64,000 nucleotides of DNA from Neglectibacter timonensis. Lineage in GTDB: Bacteria > Bacillota > Clostridia > Oscillospirales > Acutalibacteraceae. Positions within the stretch are counted from its first letter, which is position 1. Each line of letters opens with the position of its first letter. The DNA lies in contig NZ_LT160640.1 in assembly GCF_900048895.1 (NCBI RefSeq), positions 744,001 through 808,000 on the forward strand. The letters are read 5' to 3'. The notes under the pieces are model-generated. The model worked only from the letters and a program-made list of their open reading frames with translations, made no database searches and was not told the origin of the DNA. A program made the translations under genes and the position numbers. Positions 44,185 through 52,980 of the stretch are shown one piece after another.

Positions 44185-45324
44185 TTATGAAGCGGTCTGA
44201 GGTTTGACCGTACTCTGAATCTTCGTGCCGGAAATCCATCCATGGAGGTAGTCCCTGCCGGTACGGGAAGAACGGTTGAGCGCCGTTTCCAGAAAAAACA
44301 GAAAAATGACCGACAGATACCAACCTGCCAACAAAAACAGGTAGAACAGCTGCTTTTCCGCCGGAGCCACAGTGAACTGTATCAAAAGAAAATTGGATAT
44401 AAATAGAAATAGTACGGCTTCTCCACATACTGCTCCATAGCGCAGTAAACTGCGCCACAATACCACTCTGCTTCCATCCCGATTCGCAATACAGAGCTTA
44501 GTCATCCTTTTACCAAGGCTTTTCCCCTTCCAAAGCCACTGAAACACACCAAAGTACAGCAGGTAAGCGGCGGCAAAAAGAAAGTCATCCCAGAAATCCG
44601 ATACCGGCAGAACCCAGTCCAAAAATCCTGTAAAAATCGAAACAAAAAACAGATCTACGGCAAACGACAAAAATCTCCGGGTAAAACTTACCCTTTCCCC
44701 CTTCTTATAGGATTTCTCATCAATCTTATCGCGGTCCGGAAGGATACGTTCCAACAACTTCGTAAAATAATATCCTAACATTCCTCCCAGCGTGTTGCAG
44801 AGCAAATCATCCACATCAAACAGCCGGTAAGGTCTGGGATAAATTCCATAAAGTCCGGAAAGCTGCGTCAGTTCAAAGAAGAGACTGAAACAAAAGCAGA
44901 ATATTACCGCCGGCAGAGGCTTTTTTCGGAAATAATACCGCAAAAAACATCCGAAAGGAAATAGTAACGCTATGTTAAAGACGAATTGCAGCGTAAAATT
45001 GCTGGTAAGAGCCGGAAAATAAGTAGCAGGCTCTGAAACCCGGAAACCGGTTTCCTTGGAAAGTTCCCGAAAAAAACTGAAAGGAATCAGCTGCACTTTC
45101 GGCGTAGTTAACTTTGCCACCTCTGCGCGGTCAGGCAGTGGAAGGATAACCAGAAAATAGGCGCATAGCAGATAGAGCACAAAGGAATAAGCCAGAAAAA
45201 AACGCAGAAAAGTAACACTGCCGAATTTTCGATAGTGATGAATCAAAAAAGGCAACGTTATCAGTGCTGCCGCAAATGGGAAAAAAATACATGCCTCCCA
45301 AATTATGTTCAGGTAAAAATCCAT
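44185..45324 (-). CDS. VanZ-RDD fusion membrane protein
   Basis: 379 residues. The N-terminal half (about 10-195) is VanZ-like: FNIALLFPFGCFLRYYF, ELTQLSGLYG and FDVDDLLCNTLGGMLGYY. The C-terminal half (about 215-370) is an RDD domain: RRFLSFAVDLFFVSIF, WKGKSLGKRMTKLCIAN and LLRYGAVCGEA. About eight transmembrane helices in all. VanZ from enterococci gives low-level teicoplanin resistance; the role of the fused RDD is unknown. This architecture occurs in other Clostridia. Resistance should not be assumed. Confidence 0.87.
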   Translation of the reverse strand: MDFYLNIIWEACIFFPFAAALITLPFLIHHYRKFGSVTFLRFFLAYSFVLYLLCAYFLVILPLPDRAEVAKLTTPKVQLIPFSFFRELSKETGFRVSEPATYFPALTSNFTLQFVFNIALLFPFGCFLRYYFRKKPLPAVIFCFCFSLFFELTQLSGLYGIYPRPYRLFDVDDLLCNTLGGMLGYYFTKLLERILPDRDKIDEKSYKKGERVSFTRRFLSFAVDLFFVSIFTGFLDWVLPVSDFWDDFLFAAAYLLYFGVFQWLWKGKSLGKRMTKLCIANRDGSRVVLWRSLLRYGAVCGEAVLFLFISNFLLIQFTVAPAEKQLFYLFLLAGWYLSVIFLFFLETALNRSSRTGRDYLHGWISGTKIQSTVKPQTAS

Positions 45325-45410
45325 CGTTTTTTCTTCCTTCTCTTCTGTGTCTTTCCGCCAAGACTTTCAACAGCCTCTATACGGATGCACTCTCTGACAG
45401 AATGCCAGTC

Positions 45411-46202
45411 TCAGGGCTCCGTTCTGCCAACAGCCCGCAGAAAACCGGTCAAGGAGCGGTTAGCTACCAATTCTTCTGGAAAGTGAATCTCTTCCAACAT
45501 GTTCAAGGCGCGTTCGAAATGTCCTACCGAATAAGCGCTATGGGCATCGGAACTTACCACGATTCCTACTCCCAATTCTGCACAGGTCTCTGCAATTTTT
45601 CTGCATTCTTTCTGAACTGCCAAATCCGCCTGAAAGCTGAGATTGTTGATTTCTATCAGTTTTCCGCAGTCCCTGGCCGTTTTACACACCTCTTTCCGGT
45701 CAAAACGCAGACCTGCCCTTCCCGGATGCCCTATAATATGGACTTTGGGATTCCGCAGCACATTGCAGTACATCTCGGTATGCTGTATCACACTGCCGCT
45801 ATCCCGTCCCGGAAAACTATGAACACTTGCAATCGCATAGTCCCTGGTATCCAACAGCATATCACAAAGAGAACGGCACTCATTTCCCCCATCCCGAAAG
45901 CCGTCAGGCGGAAAATCGTTCCAAAAAGCCAAATTTCCCTGAAAATCCACAATGTCAATTTCCACACTAGCCAAAATAGTGACCCCATGGATTTTTCTTG
46001 GCAAAGCCGCCATGTTCATCATCGCACCCCAGGCAGGCATGCCGTCTGCACGAATTGGAGTAAGCAGCGAATTGAAATGTTCCGACATACCAATCGCTTC
46101 CAGTCCTATCTCTGCAGCGCAGGCCGCGTTTTCAGAAATCGTGGAAAATGCATGCTCTGAAAAAATAGAATGGGTATGAGGGTCAACCTTAATCTGATAC
46201 AA
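45411..46202 (-). CDS. PHP-domain phosphatase (YcdX-like)
   Basis: 263 residues. The trinuclear metal site of the PHP family is visible: VDPHTHSIFSEHA (HxH), GMSEHFN, LASVEIDIVD (Glu), IASVHSFPG, HIIGHPGRAG and VVSSDAHSAYSVG. Close families are YcdX-type phosphatases and histidinol-phosphatase-like enzymes. The absence of other histidine genes favours the former. It is the last gene of the queH operon, 15 bases after the nuclease-like gene. Confidence 0.88.
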   Translation of the reverse strand: MYQIKVDPHTHSIFSEHAFSTISENAACAAEIGLEAIGMSEHFNSLLTPIRADGMPAWGAMMNMAALPRKIHGVTILASVEIDIVDFQGNLAFWNDFPPDGFRDGGNECRSLCDMLLDTRDYAIASVHSFPGRDSGSVIQHTEMYCNVLRNPKVHIIGHPGRAGLRFDRKEVCKTARDCGKLIEINNLSFQADLAVQKECRKIAETCAELGVGIVVSSDAHSAYSVGHFERALNMLEEIHFPEELVANRSLTGFLRAVGRTEP

Positions 46203-46217
46203 AACAGCGCCTCCTTT

Positions 46218-46985
46218 CTAAACGCTTGAACGAGGGCCCACACTGTCCGCCCTGCGGTATAAAAAAGCGTTTCTCAGTTTACCCGTACGCTCCAGCGCAC
46301 CGACGGAATATAAAACATTGACAGCCGCAGAAGCTGCTTTTGCCGACATTCTTGCAGCGGACGCGAAATCCCGCACGGTAAAAGTCTCCTGCAGGCTCTC
46401 TGGGAGGAAACGCCGATACTCCTCCAGAGAAGTGATCCACAGCTCTTCCAGGAGGTTCACAGGCATCCTGTCAAACCGGGTGGAGCCCCGCTTTCCCCCG
46501 TTTCCCCAACCATTTTTCAGACGGTATTCCTCAAGTTCCAGCATCACGATACACAACCGGAGATTGGGAGCAGAGAGAAGGGGCTTGAGCTTATATAATT
46601 CCGGAAGTATTTCACAGGCTGACGCACTCTTGGGGCTTTTTCTGCGGGGACTGTCTGTTCCGTCCTCCTCTATCCAAATCAGCCACTTTCTAGCCGGCAC
46701 CGGATAGACTACCGTGACAGGTCCCAACTCCAAAAAGAAAGCAAGTTTTTCCCGAAGCCTGTCAAATCCCCTGGTCTGAATTTCAAAGATACCCTGTTCA
46801 TTGCAAATATCCGCCACGTACGGACCTACGGGAACTTCCTGATTTTCCTTCCGCGGCTCGAAATACTGTTTTAAAACTGCGTGCAGCGTTTTTTCTCCCA
46901 GGGTTCCGATTCCTGTCCGCTTTCCGGCTCCATCCATACATTCACTACACGCTTCCAGAAACCGGGCGGCAGAGTCTTTCTCCAT
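46218..46985 (-). CDS. Uncharacterised protein: PD-(D/E)XK-nuclease-like domain plus winged helix
   Basis: 255 residues; no named family was recognised. The N-terminal half has TLGEKTLHAVLKQYF, EVPVGPYVADICNEQ and GIFEIQTRGFDRLREKL, i.e. Glu, Asp and Glu-x-Gln in the order and spacing of a PD-(D/E)XK core, with Gln replacing Lys as in some members. The C-terminal region (about 195-250: FTVRDFASAARMSAKAASAA.., GALERTGKLRNAFLY) looks like a winged helix. Start ATG 46985 lies 2 bases after the amidohydrolase stop. The frame extends 40 codons upstream inside that gene, which was rejected. Confidence 0.6.
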   Translation of the reverse strand: MEKDSAARFLEACSECMDGAGKRTGIGTLGEKTLHAVLKQYFEPRKENQEVPVGPYVADICNEQGIFEIQTRGFDRLREKLAFFLELGPVTVVYPVPARKWLIWIEEDGTDSPRRKSPKSASACEILPELYKLKPLLSAPNLRLCIVMLELEEYRLKNGWGNGGKRGSTRFDRMPVNLLEELWITSLEEYRRFLPESLQETFTVRDFASAARMSAKAASAAVNVLYSVGALERTGKLRNAFLYRRADSVGPRSSV

Positions 46986-46987
46986 AC

Positions 46988-47812
46988 TCAAACCTGTTCT
47001 TCCAAATGAAACAACCGGGCAAAATTTCCGTAGAGTATTTTCCGGTTTTCCTCCTCGCTTAACCCCAAAGCAAAGAAACGTTCCAGCTCTGTTTTGGGAA
47101 GCCACATGGGGAAGTCCGTACCAAACATCGTGCGTTCCACTCCAAAATGTGCGATATTCTCCAAAGCCTGTTCCCTCGTAACCACAAAAAGGGAACTGGA
47201 GGTATCAATATACACGTTGGTCCCTTTGAGATCCCGACGGGCAGCTTCCCACTCGGAATATCCGCCCAAATGTGCCGCAATACAGGTAAAATCCGGAATT
47301 TTTTCCACCACATTCATCAGCCTTCGGGGAGAGGAGAAATCTGTGCGGCTGTCGCCCGTATGGAACAGGACAGGCAGACCCCGGCGATTTGCCTCTCGGT
47401 AAACCGCGATCATCCGGTCATCGTCAATGTGAAACTTCTGAAAATCCGGATGCAGTTTGATACCCACCAAACCCTTTTCCTGAATATCGTCGAATTCCCC
47501 ATTGATATCCTCGATATCCTGATGCCAGGCGCCCAAACCTAAAAACTCAGGATATTCTTCACATTTTTTCCGGATAAACTCATTGATGGAACGGACCTGT
47601 TCCACCTTGGTGGCTACGGAGCAGACTAGATACCGGTCGATCCCGGCCTCTCTGCCTCTTTCACGCAGGACGTGGGGCAGACCGACATTCTGCATCCTGA
47701 TATCATAGAAATCCCCTACTGAAGCGGTCGCCTTCTCCGCAATTTTACCCGGATAAATATGCGCATGAGCATCTGCGGCCCGGTACTTTACGCCATTGTG
47801 TATAACAGCCAT
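46988..47812 (-). CDS. Amidohydrolase-2 family metal-dependent hydrolase
   Basis: 274 residues forming a TIM barrel of the ACMSD/amidohydrolase-2 type. Metal ligands are in ADAHAHIYP (HxH), LFHTGD (His), AAHLGGYSEWEAA (His) and MFGTDFPMW (Asp). Substrates range from carboxy-decarboxylation targets to lactones, and none can be assigned. ATG 47812 directly abuts the queH stop codon with no gap, and the next gene starts 2 bases after its stop, a strongly coupled arrangement. Confidence 0.85.
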   Translation of the reverse strand: MAVIHNGVKYRAADAHAHIYPGKIAEKATASVGDFYDIRMQNVGLPHVLRERGREAGIDRYLVCSVATKVEQVRSINEFIRKKCEEYPEFLGLGAWHQDIEDINGEFDDIQEKGLVGIKLHPDFQKFHIDDDRMIAVYREANRRGLPVLFHTGDSRTDFSSPRRLMNVVEKIPDFTCIAAHLGGYSEWEAARRDLKGTNVYIDTSSSLFVVTREQALENIAHFGVERTMFGTDFPMWLPKTELERFFALGLSEEENRKILYGNFARLFHLEEQV

Positions 47813-48466
47813 TTATCTCATCCTTTCCTGCCTTGCCTGTTCTGATTCCCGTTGAGAATAAATACAGCCGCAGTAATTCTGGCGGTAGAGTCCGTATTCC
47901 CGGGAAAGCTCAATGGAGCGTTTATAGCCATCTTTTTTCTTAAAATCCGCCGGAAGGTGCGCAATACCATACAACGCTCCGATTTCCTCGCCGATTTGAT
48001 TGAGAACCGCTGCATTTTTTAAGGGGCTGATAGATAAAGTTGTCGTAAAAAAGTCGCAGGACAGCTTCTGTGCTGCCTTCGCGGCGGCCTCCAGCCGCAG
48101 ACGGTAACATTGGCGGCAGCGGCTCCCGCCCTCCGGCTCTCCTTCCAATCCTTTCGCAGTCTCTTCAAAGGCTTCCCCTTCATATCCGCAGGACACCAAG
48201 GTGACCGGATGCACCACAGGCATGGAAGATGCCAGCCGCTCCAGTTCTGCTTTCCTTTTTTCATATTCCTCTATTGGAGAGATATTGGGATTATAATAGA
48301 GAAGATTAATGGAAAAATAACGGGAAAGATATTCCAGCACATAGCTGGAACAGGGAGCACAGCAGGCGTGCAACAAGAGCTTTGGGACTGCAGCGCCATC
48401 CTGTAGCCGCTTCACAATCTTGTCCAATTCTTTGGAATAATTTCTTTTCGTCTCTATGGTAAGCAC
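47813..48466 (-). CDS. queH: Epoxyqueuosine reductase QueH
   Basis: About 217 residues. QueH performs the last step of queuosine synthesis in tRNA. The cysteine motifs are LLLHACCAPCSSYVLEYL, SRCRQCYRLRLE and NYCGCIYS, and YYNPNISPIEEYEKRK is a family marker. The promoter at 48499-48527 rules out the longer open frame, because the start must lie downstream of it. GTG 48466 is given as start. A better Shine-Dalgarno spacing (GAGGTG then 6 bases) points to an ATA codon, so the true start is unresolved. Confidence 0.88.
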   Translation of the reverse strand: MLTIETKRNYSKELDKIVKRLQDGAAVPKLLLHACCAPCSSYVLEYLSRYFSINLLYYNPNISPIEEYEKRKAELERLASSMPVVHPVTLVSCGYEGEAFEETAKGLEGEPEGGSRCRQCYRLRLEAAAKAAQKLSCDFFTTTLSISPLKNAAVLNQIGEEIGALYGIAHLPADFKKKDGYKRSIELSREYGLYRQNYCGCIYSQRESEQARQERMR

Positions 48467-48498
48467 CTCATTTATTATGGAAAACGGAACAATTAAAA

Positions 48499-48527
48499 AT
48501 TTTAGCACAGGTACTGAGTGATTGCAA
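48499..48527 (-). promoter_or_regulatory. Promoter of the queH-amidohydrolase-nuclease-PHP operon
   Basis: TTGCAA-N17-TAAAAT on the minus strand, start site expected near 48492. Confidence 0.75.
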
Positions 48528-48560
48528 GCGGCAGAAAAAAGCTGAGCCGGCAAAAAATCA

Positions 48561-48597
48561 AGCAGAGAAAAGCTTTTGCTTTTCTCTGCTCATTTTT
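48561..48597. terminator. Bidirectional terminator
   Basis: AGCAGAGAAAAGC-TTTT-GCTTTTCTCTGCT is a perfect 13-bp stem with T-rich tails on both strands (CATTTTTT on plus, TTGATTTTTT on minus). It ends the sugar isomerase transcript. Confidence 0.92.
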
Positions 48598-48646
48598 TAG
48601 CAGCGGCCTGTTATTATTTTACAGTCACATTAAGTAAAATTGGCTT

Positions 48647-49618
48647 TTATACCCAGCGCAAATCCGTCATTTTGTCTTCAAAGGTGATAGAGCGATTGAG
48701 CACGTCGCAAGCTTTGACCAGGCCTTCATTCTTACTCATGAGGCTGTCCTCATGCTCAATGGAAAGCACATAATCATAGCCCACCAGACGAAGCTGGCTT
48801 ACAAAATCCTTCCAGAACAGCTCGTCATGGCCATAGCCGATGCTGCGGAAAATCCAGGAACGATGAATCTCATCGGCATAGGAATGGGTATCCAGTGTAC
48901 CGTTGATTGCAGCATTGATGGGATCAATTTTTGTATCTTTCGCATGGACATGGAAAATCGCCTCACCGCCCAGCTCACGGATGACCTTCAACGGATCCAT
49001 CCCCTGCCAGACCAGATGGCTGGGATCCAGGTTGGCGCCGATTTCCGGACCCACCGCGTCCCGCAGCTTCTTTAAAGTATAGGTATTGTATACACAGAAG
49101 CCCTGATGCATCTCAAGGCCGATTTTATTGACGCCATGCGCTTTTGCAAAGGCCACAAAATCCTTCCAATAGGGAATCAATACCTCGTTCCACTGATACT
49201 CCAGAATTTCCAGATAGTCATTAGGCCATGCACAGACCACCCAGTTGGGATTTTTCGATTCCGGACAGTCTCCGGGACAGCCGGAAAAGGTGTTGATTTG
49301 ATGAATCCCAAGCTTTTCAGCCATAAGCACCGCATCATGCAAATCATCGTCAAACTGTTTTGCAATCGCCTTGTTGGGATGAATCGGATTTGCGTGGCAG
49401 CTCAAAGCGCTGATTTCCAGACCGGATTCCTGAATGGTATCCACGAACTCCTGGAATTTCGCCTCATCGTGCAGCAGCACGCTGGGATCGCAATGATCTT
49501 TGCCGGGATATCCGCCGCAGCCGAGCTCTACCATCTGGGCGCCCAGGGATTTAAAATAGGCCAGAGCCTCTTTCAGCGGCGTCTCGCCGATGACATTGGT
49601 CAGTACACCGAGTTTCAT
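48647..49618 (-). CDS. Sugar phosphate isomerase/epimerase family protein
   Basis: 323 residues, xylose-isomerase-like TIM barrel. Metal ligands are in IGLEMHQGF (Glu), GANLDPSHLVWQ (Asp, His), IFHVHAKDT (His) and VLSIEHEDSL (Glu). The sequence resembles IolE/YcjR-type enzymes acting on inosose or 3-keto sugars, but the substrate is not decidable. GGAGTGT precedes ATG 49618. It stands alone between its promoter (49692-49720) and a terminator, and diverges from an MFS transporter gene that may import its substrate. Confidence 0.88.
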   Translation of the reverse strand: MKLGVLTNVIGETPLKEALAYFKSLGAQMVELGCGGYPGKDHCDPSVLLHDEAKFQEFVDTIQESGLEISALSCHANPIHPNKAIAKQFDDDLHDAVLMAEKLGIHQINTFSGCPGDCPESKNPNWVVCAWPNDYLEILEYQWNEVLIPYWKDFVAFAKAHGVNKIGLEMHQGFCVYNTYTLKKLRDAVGPEIGANLDPSHLVWQGMDPLKVIRELGGEAIFHVHAKDTKIDPINAAINGTLDTHSYADEIHRSWIFRSIGYGHDELFWKDFVSQLRLVGYDYVLSIEHEDSLMSKNEGLVKACDVLNRSITFEDKMTDLRWV

Positions 49619-49691
49619 AATGACAGCACACTCCTTTGTATTTTATCGGATTGGCAAAAAAACAGCTTGCACACCGATTGCCTTTGGATAC

Positions 49692-49720
49692 AGTATATAT
49701 AATCCCTCCCAAAAAAGCAA
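49692..49720 (-). promoter_or_regulatory. Promoter of the sugar isomerase gene
   Basis: TTGCTT-N17-TATACT on the minus strand, about 70 bases upstream of the ATG. The plus-strand TATAAT at 49786-49791 could serve the MFS gene, but no good -35 lies at the right distance. Confidence 0.6.
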
Positions 49721-49823
49721 TCCCGCAGCAGAAATTTCTCCTTGGCGCCAGCAGGAAAAGGCTTTCTATTTTTGACGCTTTCCTGTATAATCAAAAAGCA
49801 TGCTAAAGGGGGAATGGTAATCT

Positions 49824-51068
49824 ATGGAACAAAAACAGAACTTCAAATCCACACGGCTGGCTTGTTACAGAGGTTATATTGTACAAGGGATCGTCAACAA
49901 TCTAAGTCCGCTGTTCTTTGTTATTTTCCAAAAGGAGTTCGGCATCTCCTATGGGATGATTTCTTCCCTGATTCTCTTTAACTTTGTTACGCAAATCATC
50001 GTGGACATTCTTTGCGTCAAATTTGTGGACCGCATCGGTTACCGTATCACCGCTGTTGCTGCGCACGTCTGCGGCGCAGCAGGGCTGCTTTCCCTGGGAA
50101 TCCTTCCCAGAATCCTGCCGTTTCCCTTTTTGGGTCTGGCGATTGCCACAATGATCACCGCTGTGGGCGGCGGGATGATCGAGGTTATCATCAGTCCCAT
50201 CATCGATTCTCTTCCCAGCGATGCAAAAGACGCCAAAATGAGCCTTTTACACTCGTTTTACTGTTGGGGCCAGGTCGGCGTAGTGCTGATCACTACTCTG
50301 GCTGTAAAACTGATTGGAGAAGAATACTGGTGGCTACTTCCCTTGTTCTGGGCGCTGGTACCAGCCTATAACATCATGAAATTTGCCAAGGTGCCTCTGA
50401 TGCCCACCATTCCAGCAGAAGAGAAAATCCCGCTGGGCGCTCTCTGCCGCTCAAAAATCTTTTTTTTAGCCATGGTGCTTATGCTTTGCGCCGGTGCGTC
50501 CGAACTTGCCATGAGCCAGTGGAGTTCTCTGTTTGCAGAAAAGGCGCTGGGCGTTCCAAAAGTTTTGGGAGACCTGTTAGGGCCTTGCCTCTTTGCCGTG
50601 TTCATGGGAATCGGCAGAACGATTTATGGAATTTGGGGTGCAAAGCTTAACCTGCACCGGGTTTTAGCGTTGAGTTCCGTGCTCTGTGTTCTCTGTTACC
50701 TTGGGGCTTCCTTGGTACCGAATCCCATGATCGCCCTGCTTTCCTGCGCTCTGTGCGGCTTCTCCATCAGCCTGATGTGGCCCGGCGTTCTGAGCACCAC
50801 CTCTGCAGCATATCCAAAGGGAGGTACCGCCATGTTTGGCGTTCTGGCTGTATGCGGAGATATCGGTTGTTCCGTCGGGCCCGCGCTGACCGGCGCTGTG
50901 AGTGATTTTGTCAGCCGTTTCGGAGCCTTTGCCGCTTCCCTGTCTGTGACAGCCGATCAACTAGGGCTGAAAGCCGGCATGCTTTCTGCCATAGTCTTTC
51001 CCTTGATTTTGCTTCTCTGCCTCGTCTTGTTGAAGCGGGCTCTGCAGAAAAAGAAGCTGCCTGGCTGA
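49824..51068 (+). CDS. Major facilitator superfamily transporter
   Basis: 414 residues with about 12 transmembrane helices. The N-terminal helix pair includes RGYIVQGIVNNLSPLFFVIFQ (seen as two parts) and the loop KFVDRIGYR resembles the MFS motif A. FGISYGMISSL and the C-terminal SISLMWPGVLSTTSAAYPKGG are reminiscent of FucP/sugar-proton symporters. It faces the sugar isomerase across 205 bases. GGGGGAATGG precedes ATG 49824. Substrate unknown, possibly a sugar. Confidence 0.9.
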   Translation: MEQKQNFKSTRLACYRGYIVQGIVNNLSPLFFVIFQKEFGISYGMISSLILFNFVTQIIVDILCVKFVDRIGYRITAVAAHVCGAAGLLSLGILPRILPFPFLGLAIATMITAVGGGMIEVIISPIIDSLPSDAKDAKMSLLHSFYCWGQVGVVLITTLAVKLIGEEYWWLLPLFWALVPAYNIMKFAKVPLMPTIPAEEKIPLGALCRSKIFFLAMVLMLCAGASELAMSQWSSLFAEKALGVPKVLGDLLGPCLFAVFMGIGRTIYGIWGAKLNLHRVLALSSVLCVLCYLGASLVPNPMIALLSCALCGFSISLMWPGVLSTTSAAYPKGGTAMFGVLAVCGDIGCSVGPALTGAVSDFVSRFGAFAASLSVTADQLGLKAGMLSAIVFPLILLLCLVLLKRALQKKKLPG

Positions 51069-51095
51069 ACAAAGTAAGTTTCCCTATCCCGATAA

Positions 51096-51142
51096 AAAAG
51101 AGACGTCAAGAAGCAATAAACTGCTTTCCTGACGTCTCTTTT
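51096..51142. terminator. Bidirectional terminator between MFS and leuD
   Basis: AAAAGAGACGTCA (51096-51108) pairs with TGACGTCTCTTTT (51130-51142), with a small inner stem AAGCA/TGCTT. It closes the convergent MFS and leuD genes. Confidence 0.92.
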
Positions 51143-51151
51143 GTCAACGCC

Positions 51152-51640
51152 TTATTTAGACTTCGCTATAGATTCCAGCAAGCCGCCGCAGGCAATGATA
51201 TTCTTGATAAACGGCGGAAAAGGGTGGGCCTGATAGGTCTTCCCCGTCGACTCATCCGTGATGAGGCCGGTGTCAAAATCCACAGCAACAATGTCTCCTG
51301 ACCTAATCTCTTCCGCTGCTTCAGGACACTCCAGAATAGGCAGGCCGATGTTGATGGAATTCCGATAAAAAATCCTGGCAAAGGTAGAAGCTATCACACA
51401 GGAAACGCCGGAGGCTTTCAGCGCAATGGGAGCATGCTCCCGAGAGGAACCGCAGCCAAAATTCTTTTTAGCCACCACGATATCCCCTTGTTTCACCTTC
51501 TTGACAAAGTCCTCGTCAATATCCTCCATACAGTGCGCCGCCAGCTCACTGTGGGAGGAAGTATTCAGATAACGAGCGGGGATAATAACGTCTGTATTCA
51601 CGTCATCCCCATATTTATGTACGGCACCTTTTGCATCCAT
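51152..51640 (-). CDS. leuD: 3-isopropylmalate/citramalate dehydratase, small subunit
   Basis: 162 residues from ATG 51640, set by GGAG 8 bases upstream. It is the swivelling domain that completes the aconitase-type active site of Leu[32 protein letters not shown] and [21 protein letters not shown]. The short archaeal/Firmicutes-type LeuD length fits enzymes that can handle both isopropylmalate and citramalate. It follows leuC by 17 bases. Confidence 0.95.
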   Translation of the reverse strand: MDAKGAVHKYGDDVNTDVIIPARYLNTSSHSELAAHCMEDIDEDFVKKVKQGDIVVAKKNFGCGSSREHAPIALKASGVSCVIASTFARIFYRNSINIGLPILECPEAAEEIRSGDIVAVDFDTGLITDESTGKTYQAHPFPPFIKNIIACGGLLESIAKSK

Positions 51641-51657
51641 ATCACTCGCTCCTTTCT

Positions 51658-52917
51658 TCACAGCACGGCAGGATCCGTGAGATAACCGGTAACCGCACTG
51701 GCCGCCGCTACAGCGGGAGAAGCCAGGATCACTTCGGACTCCGGATGTCCCATACGTCCTACAAAGTTTCGGTTGGTCGTGGAAACCGCCCGTTCGCCTT
51801 CCGCCAAAATTCCCATATAACCGCCCAAACAAGGGCCGCAGGTAGGCGTGCTGAATACCGCGCCTGCTTCAATAAAAATTTCCGTCAGCCCTTCCCTGAC
51901 ACAATTCAAGTAGATTTCCTGTGTGGCCGGGATGACGATACAGCGTACCCCTTTGGCGATTTTGCGGCCCTTTAGAATACTGGCCGCCATTCTCATGTCT
52001 TCCATCCTGCCGTTGGTGCAGGAACCGATCACGCTTTGATCGATCCTGACGTCGGAAACTTCACCGATGGTTTTTGTATTTTCTGGCAGATGAGGCATGG
52101 ATACCGTGGGCTTTAAAGTGCTCAGATCAATTTCCACCGTTCGCTCGTACACCGCGTCTGGATCTGCCTCATATCTTTTGATGGTTCCCTGATAACGATC
52201 TTGGCAATAGGCCAGCGTCTTTTCATCTACAGGGAATATACCGTTCTTAGCCCCTGCCTCAATGGCCATATTGGCTATCGAAAAGCGGTCGTCCATCGAC
52301 AGAGACGCAACCCCGTCTCCAGTAAACTCCAGAGACTGATACAGAGCGCCGTCCACCCCGATCAAACCGATCAGATGCAGAATTACATCTTTTCCACAGA
52401 CATAGCCTGTGAGGCGGTTTTTCAGCACGACCTTTATGGCAGAAGGAACCTTGAACCAGGCTTTCCCTGTGATCATCCCCGCCGCCATATCCGTTGAACC
52501 CACACCCGTGGAAAATGCTCCCAGTGCGCCGTAAGTACAAGTATGAGAGTCCGCGCCGATCACACAGTCGCCGGGGCCCACCAGCCCCTTCTCCGGAAGC
52601 AGCGCATGCTCGATGCCCATCTCTCCTACATCAAAAAAATTGACAATATCATATTGATTGGCAAATTGTCTGGTTTGCTTGCACTGCTGCGCTGCTTTGA
52701 TGTCCTTATTCGGCACAAAGTGATCCAGCACCAAGGCAATCTTACTGCGGTCAAACACGGCGTCTGCGCCGCACTTTTCAAACTCATTGATAGCTACGGG
52801 CGAGGTGATGTCGTTGCCCAATACCAGATCCAGCTCTGTCTCAATCAACTGGCCGGCTTCAACGTGTTCAAGGCCCGCATGGGCAGCCAAGATCTTCTGC
52901 GTCATCGTCATTGCCAT
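51658..52917 (-). CDS. leuC: 3-isopropylmalate/citramalate dehydratase, large subunit
   Basis: 419 residues. A 4Fe-4S aconitase-family enzyme. Cluster cysteines are in [11 protein letters not shown] and [11 protein letters not shown], and [21 protein letters not shown], given in parts, is the substrate region. It isomerises 2-isopropylmalate (leucine) and/or citramalate (isoleucine). GAGGGGG precedes ATG 52917. It lies directly after cimA, which favours the citramalate reaction. Confidence 0.96.
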   Translation of the reverse strand: MAMTMTQKILAAHAGLEHVEAGQLIETELDLVLGNDITSPVAINEFEKCGADAVFDRSKIALVLDHFVPNKDIKAAQQCKQTRQFANQYDIVNFFDVGEMGIEHALLPEKGLVGPGDCVIGADSHTCTYGALGAFSTGVGSTDMAAGMITGKAWFKVPSAIKVVLKNRLTGYVCGKDVILHLIGLIGVDGALYQSLEFTGDGVASLSMDDRFSIANMAIEAGAKNGIFPVDEKTLAYCQDRYQGTIKRYEADPDAVYERTVEIDLSTLKPTVSMPHLPENTKTIGEVSDVRIDQSVIGSCTNGRMEDMRMAASILKGRKIAKGVRCIVIPATQEIYLNCVREGLTEIFIEAGAVFSTPTCGPCLGGYMGILAEGERAVSTTNRNFVGRMGHPESEVILASPAVAAASAVTGYLTDPAVL

Positions 52918-52980
52918 AAAAATTCCCCCTCTTATTTCGTCTGCAGCAGTCCCAACGTCTCAGTATCTCGCCGGATTATC

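Noticed and set aside
44185-45324. Acquired glycopeptide resistance gene
   Set aside because: Only VanZ-like homology is seen; no vanH/A/X/Y or regulator genes are present, and VanZ-like proteins are common in Clostridia.
49772-49791. MFS gene promoter TTGACG with TATAAT
   Set aside because: The spacer is only 8 bases, too short for a sigma-A promoter.
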